A stretch of DNA of 64,000 bases from Excoecaria cochinchinensis (GCA_947683425.1 CANTUQ010000083.1:1755501-1819500), one strand, 5' to 3'. Shown: positions 23,073 to 35,222, counted from the stretch's first letter. Translations and numbers: made by a program. Notes: a model not told the origin generated them from the letters alone.

Positions 23073-23137
23073 GTAAGTTTTGATTTTTATTTGTATGTGT
23101 TTTCATTTTCTGATTTTATTATTTTTATTCTTTTCAG
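23073..23137 (+). other. Candidate 65-base leader intron upstream of gag
   Basis: Donor CA|GTAAGT at 23071-23078 and a T-rich stretch ending in TTTTCAG at 23137 bracket 65 bases that are about four-fifths A/T, T-rich. The gag ATG follows at 23151. The size is near the lower limit for plant introns. The donor ends in A, so it could also join the acceptor at 30152 and create the third-ORF ATG. Confidence 0.45.
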
Positions 23138-23150
23138 GTAGTTGTGGTGT

Positions 23151-26100
23151 ATGAGCAGAGTTAGACAAGGATCATTAGCACCCTACGACCCTGAAATCGA
23201 GAGGACCTTGCGTCAACAAAGGAGAGCCAACAGAGACTACAATATGGAAAATAATCCTCTCCCTATTGATGAAATTCCTCCCGAGAATGAACAAGTGCCA
23301 AGGGCACATGAAGAGGTACCAAGAAATTATGGAGGAGAAGTCCCTAGGCAGCGAACGATAAGGGACTATGCTGTGCCAAGATGGACTGAAGACCATAGGA
23401 CAATTGTGCTGCCAAGAGGAGTACAATTTGAACTGAAACCAGCAACTATCAACATGGTGCAAAGAAATCAATTTTCTGGATCAGAAGTGGAAGATCCTGC
23501 ACAACACTTGGACTTATTTTTGGAGATTAGTGACACTGTGCAGATTCCAGGAGTGACACCTGATGCTGTAAGACTGAAATTATTTCCTTTCACCTTGATT
23601 GGAAAGGCAAGAGAGTGGTTGCAAATGTTACCAAGACAGTCAATTACATCGTGGGATCAATTGCAAGAAAGGTTTCTGATGAAATTTTTCCCACCTAAAA
23701 AAACAGCAAATATTCGCAACAGCATATTTCAATTTAGTCAATTGAGTGATGAGCCCTTTTATGAGGCTTGGGAAAGATTCAGAAGATTGTTAAGAAGCTG
23801 TCCGCATCATGAAATACCAATCTACCATCTGATGCAACAATTTTATTCTGGTATTTCACCACAAACGAAATCTTTGCTGGATGCATCATCAGGAGGTTCT
23901 TTTATGAATAGGATACCAGAAGACGCATTCCAGCTGCTGGATGAAATGGCATCAAATGACGCTCAGTGGGCTAATCCTAGATCAATCTCAAGAAGACAAG
24001 GAATACATAGTGTAGATGAAGTGTCAATACTGAGGGCACAGGTGGAGTCAATGCAAAACGAGATGAAAAACTTAAGGGTGAAAAATGTAGCATCTGTTTC
24101 TCAAGAAGATGAGTGGTATGAAAGTGGGCAGTATGCTCAAGAGAGTGCATCAATGGGAAATATTAATGCTGTAGGGGATTATCGGAGGAGTGACCCCTAT
24201 AGTAACTCATACAACCCAGGCTGGAGAAATCACCCGAATTTTTCTTGGAAAGATGGAAATCAGAATGCCTCATCCTCTCACCCACCAGCAAGACCACCTT
24301 TCAACCAAAGTACTCAGCACAATCAAGGACATTCATACCAACCCCAAACATCAAACCAATACCAAATGCCATACCCACCACATCACAACCATGGACAGAA
24401 CTTCAATCAACCACAAGCTCAATCATACCATCCACCGGGATACCCACCTAGGCCACCTATGCAAGAGAAGAAGCCAAATCTTGAGGATATGATGGCTAAC
24501 TTCATAAACAGTCAGCAGCAATTCATGACAAATCAAGAGGCTAGGTGGAAATCTCAAGAGCAGTGGAACCGAAACCAAGATGCTTCTATGAGAAATCTGG
24601 AAACTCAATTGGGACAGCTTGCAAATTCTGTGTCCCAAAGGCAACCAGGAATATTTCCTTCAACTGTGGATCGAAATCCAAAAGAGGAAGCAAAAGCAAT
24701 TACACTGCGAAGTGGAAAGGACGTGGCACAAAGAGAAGATCAAGGTAAAATTTCTTCATCAGAAAAGGAGGAGCCAACACAGACTGTAAGTAATTCTAAC
24801 TCTAATATAGAAATGAATGAAAATGCTCCTAAAAAGGATAAAGGTAAGAGTATAGTGAATCCAAGGGTAGAGGATCTCGACATAAATAGACTGCCATTTC
24901 CTGCTGTTGCTAGACAAGAAAAGAAAAATGAGCAAAAAGCTAGGTTTATAGAAATGTTTAAGAAATTACACATTAATTTACCATTTGCTGAAGCTTTAGC
25001 TCATATGCCCAACTATGCTAAATTTATGAAAGAACTATGTTCTAATAAAAAGAAATTAGAAGGGCATGGAACTGTTCAACTAACAGAAAATTGCAGTGCT
25101 ATAATCATGAACAAGATCCCTGAGAAATTGGAAGATCCAGGTAGCTTCACTGTACCTTGTGCTATTGGTGAAAATTTTTATGGTAATGCTTTGTGTGATT
25201 TAGGTGCAAGCATAAATCTAATGCCTTATTCTATTTGCAGGAAGCTGAATCTTGGTGATCTTAAGGAGACGGGAATGAGACTCCAACTTGCGGATAGGTC
25301 GGTAAGGCGACCCAAGGGAGTGATAGAGGACCTGTTAGTGAAAGTGGGGAAGTTTATTTTTCCAGTAGATTTTGTGGTGATGGAAATGGAAGAGGACAGG
25401 AAAGTACCACTTATAGTGGGGAGACCATTTTTAAACACAGCAAAAGCTTTGATTGATGTGCATGGGCAAACTGTTACCTTGAGATTCAATGATGAAAAAT
25501 TAGTTGTTGATATGAACAAAGCTCAAAGGTATCCGTCAGATGATATAGAAGAATCTGCTTATTCTGTGGATACAATAGACAAGTGTGTAGAAGAGGTGAA
25601 AGAGGAAATGTTAGAAGCTGATCCGGTGAATGAGGATTTACTGAAATTTTTGGAGAATGAAAATTTGGAAGATGAGGAAGTGATTGCAGCTGTGGAGCAA
25701 GAAAGTGAAGAAGAAAACACACAGGAAGAAGGACTGAACCTGGAAAAGGGGGATATACATTCTGAACTTAACCCTCTTCCTTCACATTTAAAGTATATAT
25801 TTTTAGAAGAAAATGCAAAACCAGTAATTATTTCATCTTTATTGACAGGTTTGGAAGAAGAAATGCTTATTGAAGTACTCAAGAAGCATAAAGGAGCAAT
25901 TGGCTGGTCAACTTCAGATTTAAAAGGAATCAGCCCCAGCTATTGTACGCACCGGATACTTATGGAAACTGACTTCAAACCGGTGGTGCAACCACAAAGG
26001 CGGCTAAATCCAGCAATGCAAGAAGTGGTGAAAAAGGAGGTACTTAAGCTCCTTGATGCAGGTATTATCTATCCCATTTCTGATAGCAATTGGATCAGTC

Positions 26101-28658
26101 CAGTCCAATGTGTACCAAAGAAAGGAGGGATGACAGTCGTAGCCAACGAAAAAAATGAATTAATTCCCACACGCACAGTGACAGGATGGAGGGTGTGCAT
26201 AGACTATAGGAGGTTAAATAATGCAACCAGAAAGGATCATTTTCCTTTACCTTTTATTGACCAAATGTTGGAAAGATTGGCAGGAAATGGATTCTATTGT
26301 TTTTTAGATGGATATTCAGGTTACATGCAAATACCCATAGCTCCAGAAGATCAAGAAAAGACTACATTTACCTGTCCCTATGGCACATTTGCATACAGGA
26401 GAATGCCCTTCGGGCTGTGCAACGCACCGGCTACATTTCAGCGGTGTATGATGGCAATTTTTCATGACTTTATAGAGAAATTTATGGAGGTGTTCATGGA
26501 CGATTTTACCATTTATGGGAGTCATTTTAAGAGCTGCCTTAGGCATTTAGAATTGGTGTTAGAAAGGTGTAAGAAGACCAACTTGGTGCTGAATTGGGAA
26601 AAATGCCATTTCATGGTAAGGGAAGGCATTGTGCTTGGGCACAAAATTTCTGAGAAGGGGATAGAAGTTGACAAGGCAAAGGTAGAGGTGATAGAAAAGT
26701 TACCACCCCCAACTAGTGTGAAAGGCATTAGAAGTTTCTTGGGACATGCAGGATTCTACCGCCGGTTTATCAAAGATTTTTCAAAAATTGCTAAACCTTT
26801 ATCAAATTTGTTGATGAAAGATGCTCCTTTTAATTTTGACGATGAATGTATGCTGGCTCTTCAGACTTTGAAACGGAGGCTCATTTCAGCCCCGGTGATT
26901 ATTTCTCCGGATTGGAATTTACCTTTTGAATTAATGTGTGATGCAAGTGATTTTGCAGTTGGGGCAGTACTTGGGCAGCGAAGAGAAAAGGTATTTTGTA
27001 CGGTTTATTATGCAAGTCACATTTTGACAGGAGCTCAAATGAATTACACCACAACGGAGAAGGAACTTCTTGCAATTGTGTATGCATTCGAAAAATTCAG
27101 GCAATATTTGCTGGGAGCAAGAATTGTGGTGTGGTCTGACCATGCTGCCTTGAGGCACCTATTTGCAAAGAAGGAATCCAAACCAAGACTGATCAGATGG
27201 GTACTTCTACTGCAAGAATTCGACCTAGAAATTAAAGATAAGAAGGGAGCAGAAAACTTTGTAGCAGACCATTTGTCAAGACTGGAAAATGCTCACATTG
27301 AGAAAGGGGAGATTTCAGATTTATTCCCTGATGAACATATTTGTGCTTTGTTTGAAAATGACATTTTTGTTCCTTGGTTTGCTAATTTAGCTAATTTTCT
27401 CGCAGGGGGATTTATGCCAAAGGATTTCACATGGCAGCAGAAAAAGAAGTTAAAGGCTGATGCAAAGCATTATCTTTGGGATGACCCTTATCTATTTCGT
27501 TTGTGTGCAGATCAAGTGCTGAGAAGATGTATTCCAGATGAGGAGAAAGGTGAGATTATCACAGCCTGTCATAGTGGAGAAGCTGGTGGACATCATGGAC
27601 CAAACCGGACGGTATCAAAAATTTTATCTTCTGGTTTTTATTGGCCTACCATGTTTAAAGATGTTCAAAGTTTTGTGAAAACATGTGATAGATGTTAACG
27701 GGTAGGAAATATTTCTAAGAAAGATGAAATGCCGTTAACCAATATGCTTGAAGTGGAATTATTTGATGTGTGGGGGATAGATTTCATGGGGCCTTTTCCA
27801 ATATCCTTTGGTTTTGAGTATATATTAGTAGCTGTGGATTATGTGAGTAAGTGGGTAGAAGCCATAGCTACTAAGACTTGCGATGCCAAAATTGTACTAG
27901 AATTCCTTAGGAGGAACATTTTCACTAGGTTTGGCACGCCAAAGGCCATAATTAGTGATGGGGGCAGGCACTTTGTTAATCATCAATTTACTGCCCTATT
28001 AAAGAAATTTGGTGTGAGGCACAAAATTTCCACCCCATATCATGCTCAAGCAAATGGACAGGTTGAGGTTTCTAATAGAGAACTCAAAACAATCCTAGAA
28101 AAGACTGTAAATTCATCTAGGAAGGATTGGTATTTGAGGCTGGATGAAGCTTTATGGGCCTATAGAACCGCATTCAAAACGCCTATAGGGTTATCCCCGT
28201 TTAAGTTAGTCTATGGTAAGGCATGCCATCTCCCTGTCGAACTTGAACACAAAGCTTATTGGGCAACTAAATTTCTGAATTTCGATGTTAAGAGTGCAGG
28301 TGAGAAGAGACTTCTCTAGATGAATGAGTTGGAAGAAATACGCTATTGGTCATACCAACAAGCGGAGAAGTACAAGGAAAATACGAAGAGATGGCACGAC
28401 AAGAAACTGATCAGAAAGGAATTCACTCCAGGTATGAAAGTCCTATTGTACAATAGTCGATTAAGGTTGTTTCCTGGAAAATTGAAGTCGCGGTGGACGG
28501 GACCATATGAAGTGGTAAGTGTGACTGACTTCGGAGCTATCACGATCAGAAAACAACCTGGGAGTGAGGAATTCAAGGTAAATGGCCATCGATTAAAACC
28601 ATATTTTGAAAACCGCGCTGAATTGGCAGCGGTAATCATTATTTTCGAAGCTGAGTGA
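23151..28658 (+). pseudogene. Athila2 gag-pol polyprotein, two premature stops in integrase
   Basis: I choose the ATG at 23151 (MSRVRQGS); an in-frame TTG at 23142 is less likely. The gag core is near residues 150-235, and a Q/N/P-rich tract near 340-445 has no CCHC knuckle. The protease DLGAS is near 681, RT FMDD near 1114, RNase H MCDASD near 1261. The integrase zinc region ends at CDRC. A TAA at 27696-27698 (CAA in Athila1) and a TAG at 28317-28319 (CAG in Athila1) cut integrase into three frames. The C-terminal module RWTGPYEV...VNGHRLKPYFE is intact. The gene is nearly identical to the Athila1 copy at 1-5291. Confidence 0.96.
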
Positions 28659-29042
28659 GGTAAATTCAAAGTCTAGCTGAGGACTCTTAAACTCAGAACT
28701 ACATTATTTACTCTATTTGTTTTAATTTTAAATTTTAGTCATTTTTATTTCTTGTGTGTTTTTAGTTAGTTTAAATTTTTGTTAATAGATTCATTAACTA
28801 CAAAGATACAAAGTTGAAGTAAATTGGATTGCAGACTCTGGACATATTCATTATATAAAAATGCATTAATAGATGGATGTGTGATTCAATTAAATTAAGG
28901 AGTTTAAAATAAAAAAATAAAAAAAAAATAATAATAATAAAATAAAAAATCAGAAGCATTGTAGGTTCATTTATCAATTTATTTTGCATTTGTTGAATTT
29001 TTAGCATTAGAATTTTTTTTTAAGTCTCAGAGGTAAATTATT

Positions 29043-29419
29043 CAGCCGCGTGAGAAATTGCCCCGCCGCGTGAAAAAAATGCCCAGTCGCGTATAGAAAC
29101 GAACCCGCCGCGCAAGGAACTGCGCGGCCGAGTGGGAATTTGCCCACCTGCGCAAGTGCCATGCGCGGGTGAGTGGGAAATTACCCAGCTGCGCATGGCC
29201 ATGCGCAGCTGCGCATAAGAGATGCGCAGCCGCGCATCTCCCATGCGCAGCTGCGCATGAGAGATACGCAGCCGCGCATCTCCTGCGCATGAGAGATGCG
29301 CAGCCGCGCATCCTACATGCGCAGCCGCGCATCTCCTTTGCGCATGACATGCGCAGCCGCGCATGTCACATGCGCAGCTGCGCAATCCTCCCTTCCCAGC
29401 CTCACGCAGGCGCGTGAGG
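29043..29419. repeat. GC-rich palindrome array of Athila2
   Basis: The region is strongly GC- and CpG-rich within AT-rich surroundings. The core is eight copies of a 16-bp palindrome, ATGCGCAGCTGCGCAT or a one-base variant, starting at 29201, 29222, 29243, 29264, 29296, 29317, 29349 and 29370. Spacings are 21, 21, 21, 32, 21, 32 and 21 bp. Degenerate GCCGCGTGA units precede it (29046-29160). A CCTCACGC/GCGTGAGG hairpin ends it at 29400-29419. Reading frames on both strands are open only because of the repeat. It occupies the same place as the Athila1 hairpins at 5516-5765. Confidence 0.95.
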
Positions 29420-29584
29420 TGCTGTCCCTTGGTGTTTATTTATTTGTTCTCTGTTCTTTCCACAAGCCTTCTGTTTTGCTCTCTCTTCCATATACCCACG
29501 TCAGTGTATCCCCTTCACACACCATCACTACATAAACCACCATTTCTCAAATTTCTTGCATCATTCCACTCCATTTCAGTTCAA

Positions 29585-30152
29585 GTAAGTGTTTTTCTAA
29601 AGATTGCTCCTTAATTTGATTAATTATTTTCATTTTTTTACTTTATTCTTTGTTCTTAATGTACATGATTTGGGTTAATTTCAACATGCCATTTAAATCT
29701 CATTTTAAATTCTTTTGGCAAACTTGTTTCTTGTGTGCTTAATATGTATGCTCTTGTTGCTTGGTCTCAATTTTGGTAGCGAACGCACCTAAATTTGGCT
29801 TCCAAATTCACTGTCAAACATGTGCACACGACCTGCTCGATGAAATGCCCAAATCAATTTTTTTTTTCAATTTTGTTCATGGTTTCTGATTTTGTGCCGT
29901 ATCTCTGCTTTGTGATTTTAATTTGCTATTGATCAATTTTCTTCACGAATTGGCGATCAAAAAAAAAAAAATAATAATAATAATAATAATAATAAAATTT
30001 ATTGTGTTTGCTCATTTAAAATTTTTTTTTGCCCAATTGTCTGCATTCCCATTCTTCAACTTCAATATTGCATCTGATAGTTGCTTGCTATTATTTTGCT
30101 TAAATTTTATGTTGCCATTTTACATGCTCATAATTTTTTATTATTTTCACAG
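29585..30152 (+). other. Candidate intron before the Athila2 third ORF
   Basis: The donor TTCAA|GTAAGT (exon end at 29584) and the acceptor TTTTCACAG|TGGC (30152) enclose 568 AT-rich bases. Joining A29584 to T30153-G30154 creates an ATG directly in frame with APKKAK. The layout matches 5949-6769 in Athila1 although the intron sequence differs. Confidence 0.7.
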
Positions 30153-31306
30153 TGGCACCTAAAAAGGCAAAGAACACTGAAGCATCAAGCTCTTCTGGCA
30201 CTCATATACCTTCTTATGTCAGTCCAGAAAAATCTGACATGTATGAGTACTTTAGCACGTGCCAATATGTCCAACCAGCATTTCTCAGTCGTTTTTATCT
30301 ACATGTTCCTGTTGGAGACCTTTGGACAGAGATATTACCATTGATTCAGGGCATCGACTGGGAACAGTTTATGGAGCATAAAGTGCAGGTATTTCCAGAT
30401 CTTGCTCGGGATTTATTATACTCTTTTGAGTGTCATTTTGATGGAGATAGAAATGCTTCTGGCACTATTAAGTTTCGGTTGGGTAAGAAGGGTTATTCAA
30501 TGTCCTTTAAGAAATTTTCACAGCATTTAGGATTCTCACCTGATGCATTGGTAGAGCTTCCTAATGCATCTACTGAGGAAAATTGGGAAAAAATTCGAGA
30601 TCCATTAAATGCTGAGCCGTAGAGAGGTGGTAAGCTTAAAGTGCATGCACTTCGGGATCATGCTTTGAGAATTATTCACAGATTTCTATCACGAAGTATA
30701 TATAATAATCTTCAAAGCCTGAGTTCACTTAATGCTTCACAGATTATGTTACTTAGGTGTATGGTGGATGGTATTCCTATTAATGGCTCTTTGCTTATAG
30801 CACAGCGGATTCAGGATTTACAAAAGTGCTCTTCAAATACTTCTGCTGTTTCCATCGGTTGGATAGCAACCGTTTTGGCTGAGGCTGTTAATTATACTCG
30901 TTCTTTTGGCGATCCACTTGATGGTGACATAGCTTATATTGATAATGTCATGCTTAAACGCATGAAGATTTGGAAAACAAAGCCAAGATGTCACTGGACA
31001 ACTCGAGAGGAATATCTGAGAGAAAATGGCATACATATTGATGAGATTCCGGGAGCGCCAAATGATAACAGAGGTGATGATGAGCCAGCAGCGGTTCCAC
31101 CAGCTGAGATAGCCATGCCATCTGATTTAGAAGATCACCTTAACCGGCTTAGCAGCAGGATGGACCACCAGCAGATCCGCTTGGATAGGATGCAGGGGAG
31201 GATGGATATCATGCAGGATACTATTGTTGAGGTTAAGCAGACCATGGAGAAGTTCGTGCATGATTTCTGGACACGTTTTCCTCCACCACCACTCCCACCA
31301 CCTTAG
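30153..31306 (+). pseudogene. Athila2 third ORF (env-like position), one premature stop
   Basis: The N-terminal part (to 30622) contains LIQGIDWEQFMEHK and SQHLGFSPDALVELP. A TAG at 30620-30622 interrupts it. The same frame continues with LKVHALRDHALRIIHRFL, an IGWIATVLAEAV segment, a coiled-coil-like C-terminal part (MDHQQIRLDRMQGRMDIMQD) and a terminal proline run. It is homologous to 6770-8034 but strongly diverged, unlike the adjacent pol. I see no membrane segment. Confidence 0.85.
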
Positions 31307-31318
31307 ATGGCTTACTAC

Positions 31319-31337
31319 ATTTGCTGTGGACAGCAAA
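31319..31337 (+). promoter_or_regulatory. Stop-proximal hairpin of Athila2
   Basis: The stem TTTGCTG / CAGCAAA with loop TGGA starts 14 bases after the stop. Compared with Athila1 (8097-8116), one pair is changed from C:G to T:A with pairing kept. Confidence 0.7.
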
Positions 31338-32603
31338 ATTTTTTTGATGGGGGTAGAGCTTGTTCAGTTAAGCTCAATTTTGGTTCAGGAAGTAAACATA
31401 TCTTACCCCTTTATTGTTCATGAATCTATATTCTGTTTATTTATTTTGATGTTTTTATTTTAATTTTATTATTAATTTTATTTTTAATTTGATGTTTTGT
31501 AGTTTTGTAATAACTTTTACTCTTAGCGTAATGGATGATAGTTGCTTTAGAATTTTCTAGTCTTGCTTAGAAATAACATTAGTTTCTGATTATCATTTAG
31601 TTTACAATAAAACTTCGTTTGCCCCTGTTATTCCTCAAATATTGAACATATCGAACTTAAATTTAGAATGTGCAATTAAGGATTTTTGCTTAGCACGAGA
31701 ACAAACATGTTGTTTAATGAATTTTTGGCTAGATTAATATTCAACTTGACTTATATTTGCTAGTTTCTACTCTTTGAGCACAAAAGACCAGTTTTTAAAC
31801 AAAAAAAAAAAAGAAAAAAAAAATGCATAAAATAGTTGAGCAAGGAATGTTAGAGCACTAGAACCTTCCTCATCACCCTTCAAAGCATACAAACAACTCA
31901 ATTCAACTTAGAAAGTGATCTAGGCAATATTTTCTTGTTTAACCATATTTTGACCTATTTTCCTACCCTTTTTATACATTAATCCTTGTTAGCCAAGTTG
32001 AGCTTAATGAGATATGCTAAAAGCGTGTCAATTTTTATTTTTTTATACCTGTTCAAATTACCATATAGCTTAAAAAGCCGTTTGCCTACCTTTTATAGAG
32101 TTGCCACTCTAGGATTGGGTAGATTAACAGAAAAAGGATTGATGGGTATAGTGAGAATGTTATTTTCAAGGATTATGGCTGAAGTCAAATAATAGTGGAA
32201 ATTATATCTTGTAACTATCCAGAGTATCGTTGTATTGCTGTAAGCATATAAAAAAAAAAAAAAAAAAAAGAAGAAGTTGAAATTCAAAATAATATGCAAT
32301 GCAAAATCTTAAGTGTGGGGTACGTACAAGGGACAATCAGTAATGACTTCTAAAAAAGGGTATAAATTGTGAAAGTGAGAAATTTTAAATATTTTTCTCT
32401 CATAAGAGCTGTGAATTATCAAAAGTTAAACAAGTTGAGTTCTATATTGATAAGTTAATGGGAGACACTTTAGAATTGTTAGTCTATTTTATCTTAGAGT
32501 GGCTATTTTATTGTTTGATCTTTTATCCATTTTTTGATAACTAATACCTTAACCCCATTACAACCTTTGAAAGACCTAAGTGATTCTAAATTTTGTTTTT
32601 AAG

Positions 32604-32681
32604 TTGTTCAGCGGAGATGACTTTCGGGTTCCGGTGCTAAAGGAGAGGCCTATGGTGTTTCTAGAGTTTCAAGTGCGAAAC
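32604..32681 (+). promoter_or_regulatory. 78-bp conserved noncoding block of Athila2
   Basis: Gapless counterpart of 9317-9394 with five differences by eye, between poorly conserved flanks. Confidence 0.8.
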
Positions 32682-32924
32682 TATTTGTACACTTGAGTGT
32701 ACATTCATTCTAAGCTTGGTTATGAGTTGCATTGGTGTTTTGATTTTTAAATACTTAAAATGTTTTGGTCTTGCACACACACAAAGAAACTAACTTATTT
32801 TGCCTTGTTGAATTAATTGTGGTTGAAATTTTGTTAAGTGCTTTTGTTAAATTGCTAAGCATGATTCTGAATTACATGATTCTTTATTTCAGTTTGATTA
32901 TTTTGAAGAGTTGGATTGTTCTAA

Positions 32925-32961
32925 TTTGCTCGGGGCGAGCAAAGTCTAAGTGTGGGGTATT
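32925..32961 (+). promoter_or_regulatory. Athila2 polypurine tract with adjoining hairpin
   Basis: A perfect 8-bp stem TTTGCTCG / CGAGCAAA with loop GGG (32925-32943) precedes AAGTGTGGGGTATT, which abuts the LTR at 32962. Confidence 0.88.
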
Positions 32962-34521
32962 TGATAATTGTGAAATTAATGATATTTTTAGTGTGTTTTT
33001 ATTTATTTATTTAAGTTAACTTAGTATTTATTTGGTTGAATTATAGTTGAATTAGTTAATTTTATGTTTTTAAAGTTTAATTGTTGATTTTGGTATTTTT
33101 CAGGATTAAAATAAAGGAAAAAGGATTTAATGCTAAGTTGTGGATAATTTGGTAAATTCTCATATTTGTGAAAGTCTAATGGAACAAAGTGCAATTACAT
33201 AATGCACGGGAGTGCAAATTCTCACTTGGCCAAGTGAGTGTTATTTGCTTAATGCACGGGAGTGCAAAATTTCACATGGCCATGCATTCACAAATGGAAA
33301 AATCAACACGGCAATGCATTTTCATGACTTTCTTACCAACTGGTCACGTGGGATGAATTCAAACTCCACCAAACTTCCGAAGAAAAGAAGAGAATCCTTT
33401 TCTCATTTACCAACCGATGAAAACATTGGCAATAAAAAGTCAGAAAGAATACCAGATCGGGGGGGAGTTGAGTTTTTGCTGGAACGAAGAAAGAAAGATT
33501 TATTTCTGCAACTGAAGATTTAGATTTTTCATATAGTTTTAGAATTTAATTTATGCTGTTGTTATTTTAAATCTGAGAGAATAATTAGAGATAGTGGGAG
33601 ATTATTATTTCTTTTTGAAGTTTTGAGAATAGATCAGACGGGAAGAACATCAATTTTATTATTGTAAGAATTTCATTTTCAGATCTCAAATGGGTAATAT
33701 CAACTTATCTCTATTTAATTCAGTTTTTATGTCAATTATGAGTGAGTAGTTCCTTTCTTGTTAAGGGATGCCTTGAATCCCCAATAATCATGTGAATGCT
33801 TGCGTGGATTGATTTATGCATATGCTTCAGTTTTATCTTCTCCAAATTTATCTGTTTTAGTTATTGAAATTAATGCAAGTTTAAGAGTAATCTGCTGTGA
33901 TAATCTTAGATTGTATTCACTTCATTAGCTTATATATAATTTGTTCTATTTCTATTGATTTTCACTGGTTTGATTAATCCGAGATGGTAGTTAAATCTGT
34001 GGATCTCTATTTTAATAGGTTCAGAATTGTAGAAGATAATTAAGCTTTGGTATCTTAATCCGGGATGGTAGGATCATCTAAGCTTAGGACTTAAGACCTG
34101 TTTCAATGCTAAAATATGTGCTGAATCCAGGGTGGTAGGTGCATGTGTTAGAAAAGCTTGATCCGAAAGGCAGGCTATGGTATAGGCTAGGTTGTTCACT
34201 GATTGTATATGAAATTGTTGAATTAAGTATTCACATGATATCATTGGGGAGAATGGGTATTCCTTAGCAAGATCTCTTAGTTATTTTATCAAATTACTGT
34301 ATTATTAAATCGTTAATATTCTTAGACATTAATATCATTAGTTAGATTATTATTTCTTCTGCGTTAAGCAATCACCAAATCAAAATAATTGGGAATTCTT
34401 TAGCATACATTTAATTGTTAAAATTTTACACAACACAGTCCCTTGGGTTCGATAACTTGTGGTCTTAATTATATTCCACTATATTACTTGCCGATTCAGT
34501 ACACTTGCTGAGGTCGCGTCA
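32962..34521 (+). repeat. 3' LTR of Athila2 (1560 bp)
   Basis: Same length as the 5' LTR. Substitutions seen by eye include the TTAACTT, AGTCTAAT and ATTACATAA positions, AAGCTTAGG, and GTTAAGCAATC. It is followed directly by the ATAAT duplication and then by CACTA transposase sequence. Confidence 0.96.
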
Positions 34522-35069
34522 ATAATCACAAAAAATTTCTCCCTCCAAATCACTTTTAGACGCAATAAATAGAGATTTCTTAAGAATAAAGTTGTCCTTG
34601 CCCCTCCTCCACTTAATAGATCCGGTGAGGATATTTTGCAAGAGATTGAGGAATTGTGGTTGATGAAAGTAACAGAATTTGAAGTTGAAGAAGTCAATAG
34701 TAACAAAATTTAAAGCTGATGAAAGCAACTCAGGTGTTTTACCTTCCTTTTCCTAGCCTTAGACGAGATAAACTGGATTGGTTGGCAGTTTGTAAGGTAA
34801 AACCCAGGGGCATATTTGAAATGAAAGCCGCAAGACAAGACAAACGAATTGAAAGCGAGGCCTTTCAGGAAGAGGAGGTGGAGGGTCATGAAATAAATGA
34901 AAACTTGCCATACAGGGATAATGAACCTTTGAATAGTGTGGACAATGAATTTGTTGACGTTGGATCTGACGAGGAATCTAAGTCTACATCTGAATTAGAA
35001 AGTGAATTTGATTCTAATTACTCGAAAAATGAAGAAAATTGTGATAATAATGCAGATGATAGCGAATAA
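34522..35069 (+). pseudogene. CACTA TNP2-like transposase, continuation and C-terminal part
   Basis: After the duplicated ATAAT the frame continues from WFDN as HKKFLPPNHF, then after a one-base shift and a TAG as RFLKNKVVLAPPPLNRSGEDI. The catalytic middle of TNP2 is missing. The segment 34719-35069 resumes at QVFYLPFPSLRRDKLDWLAV and KVKPRGIFEM, typical of the C-terminal part, and ends in an acidic tail. So the gene had lost its core independently of the Athila2 insertion. Confidence 0.88.
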
Positions 35070-35222
35070 TTGTTCGCCCACGTGAGTAAAACACATAATT
35101 CTAATATCATTAGTTATTTATGTTTCAATTAACTTATATAATTTAGACATTTGCATTATTGACTGAGATAATCATGTATATGTAATAATTTAATGTCTAA
35201 TTATGATTGTTAATATTTTCAG

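Larger units (their letters stand above)
31307..32961 (+). other. Athila2 3' noncoding region
   Basis: About 1.65 kb without a credible gene. It holds the stop-proximal hairpin, conserved islands shared with Athila1 (ACTAGAACCTTCCTCAT, TGCTAAAAGCGT, CCACTCTAGGATTGGGTAG), an AAGTGTGGGGTAC motif at 32311, the 78-bp block and the polypurine tract. Poly-A runs lie near 31800 and 32250. Confidence 0.8.
21477..34521 (+). mobile_element. Athila-like Ty3/gypsy retrotransposon 2, complete, 13045 bp
   Basis: Two 1560-bp LTRs (21477-23036 and 32962-34521) flank a primer-binding site, gag-pol, palindrome array, candidate intron, third ORF and polypurine tract. A 5-bp target duplication ATAAT is at 21472-21476 and 34522-34526. 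Comparing the LTRs by eye gives about five substitutions and no indels (near 0.3%), so the insertion is recent. Five-base duplications and a tRNA-Asp primer are typical of Athila. Three in-frame stops (27696, 28317, 30620) make the copy defective. Confidence 0.97.

Noticed and set aside
29038..29417. Open frames of about 70-115 codons on both strands rich in Cys, Ala, Met and His
   Set aside because: They are translations of the palindromic GCGC-rich array in every frame. Composition is repetitive, no domain is recognisable, and frames are open on both strands at once.
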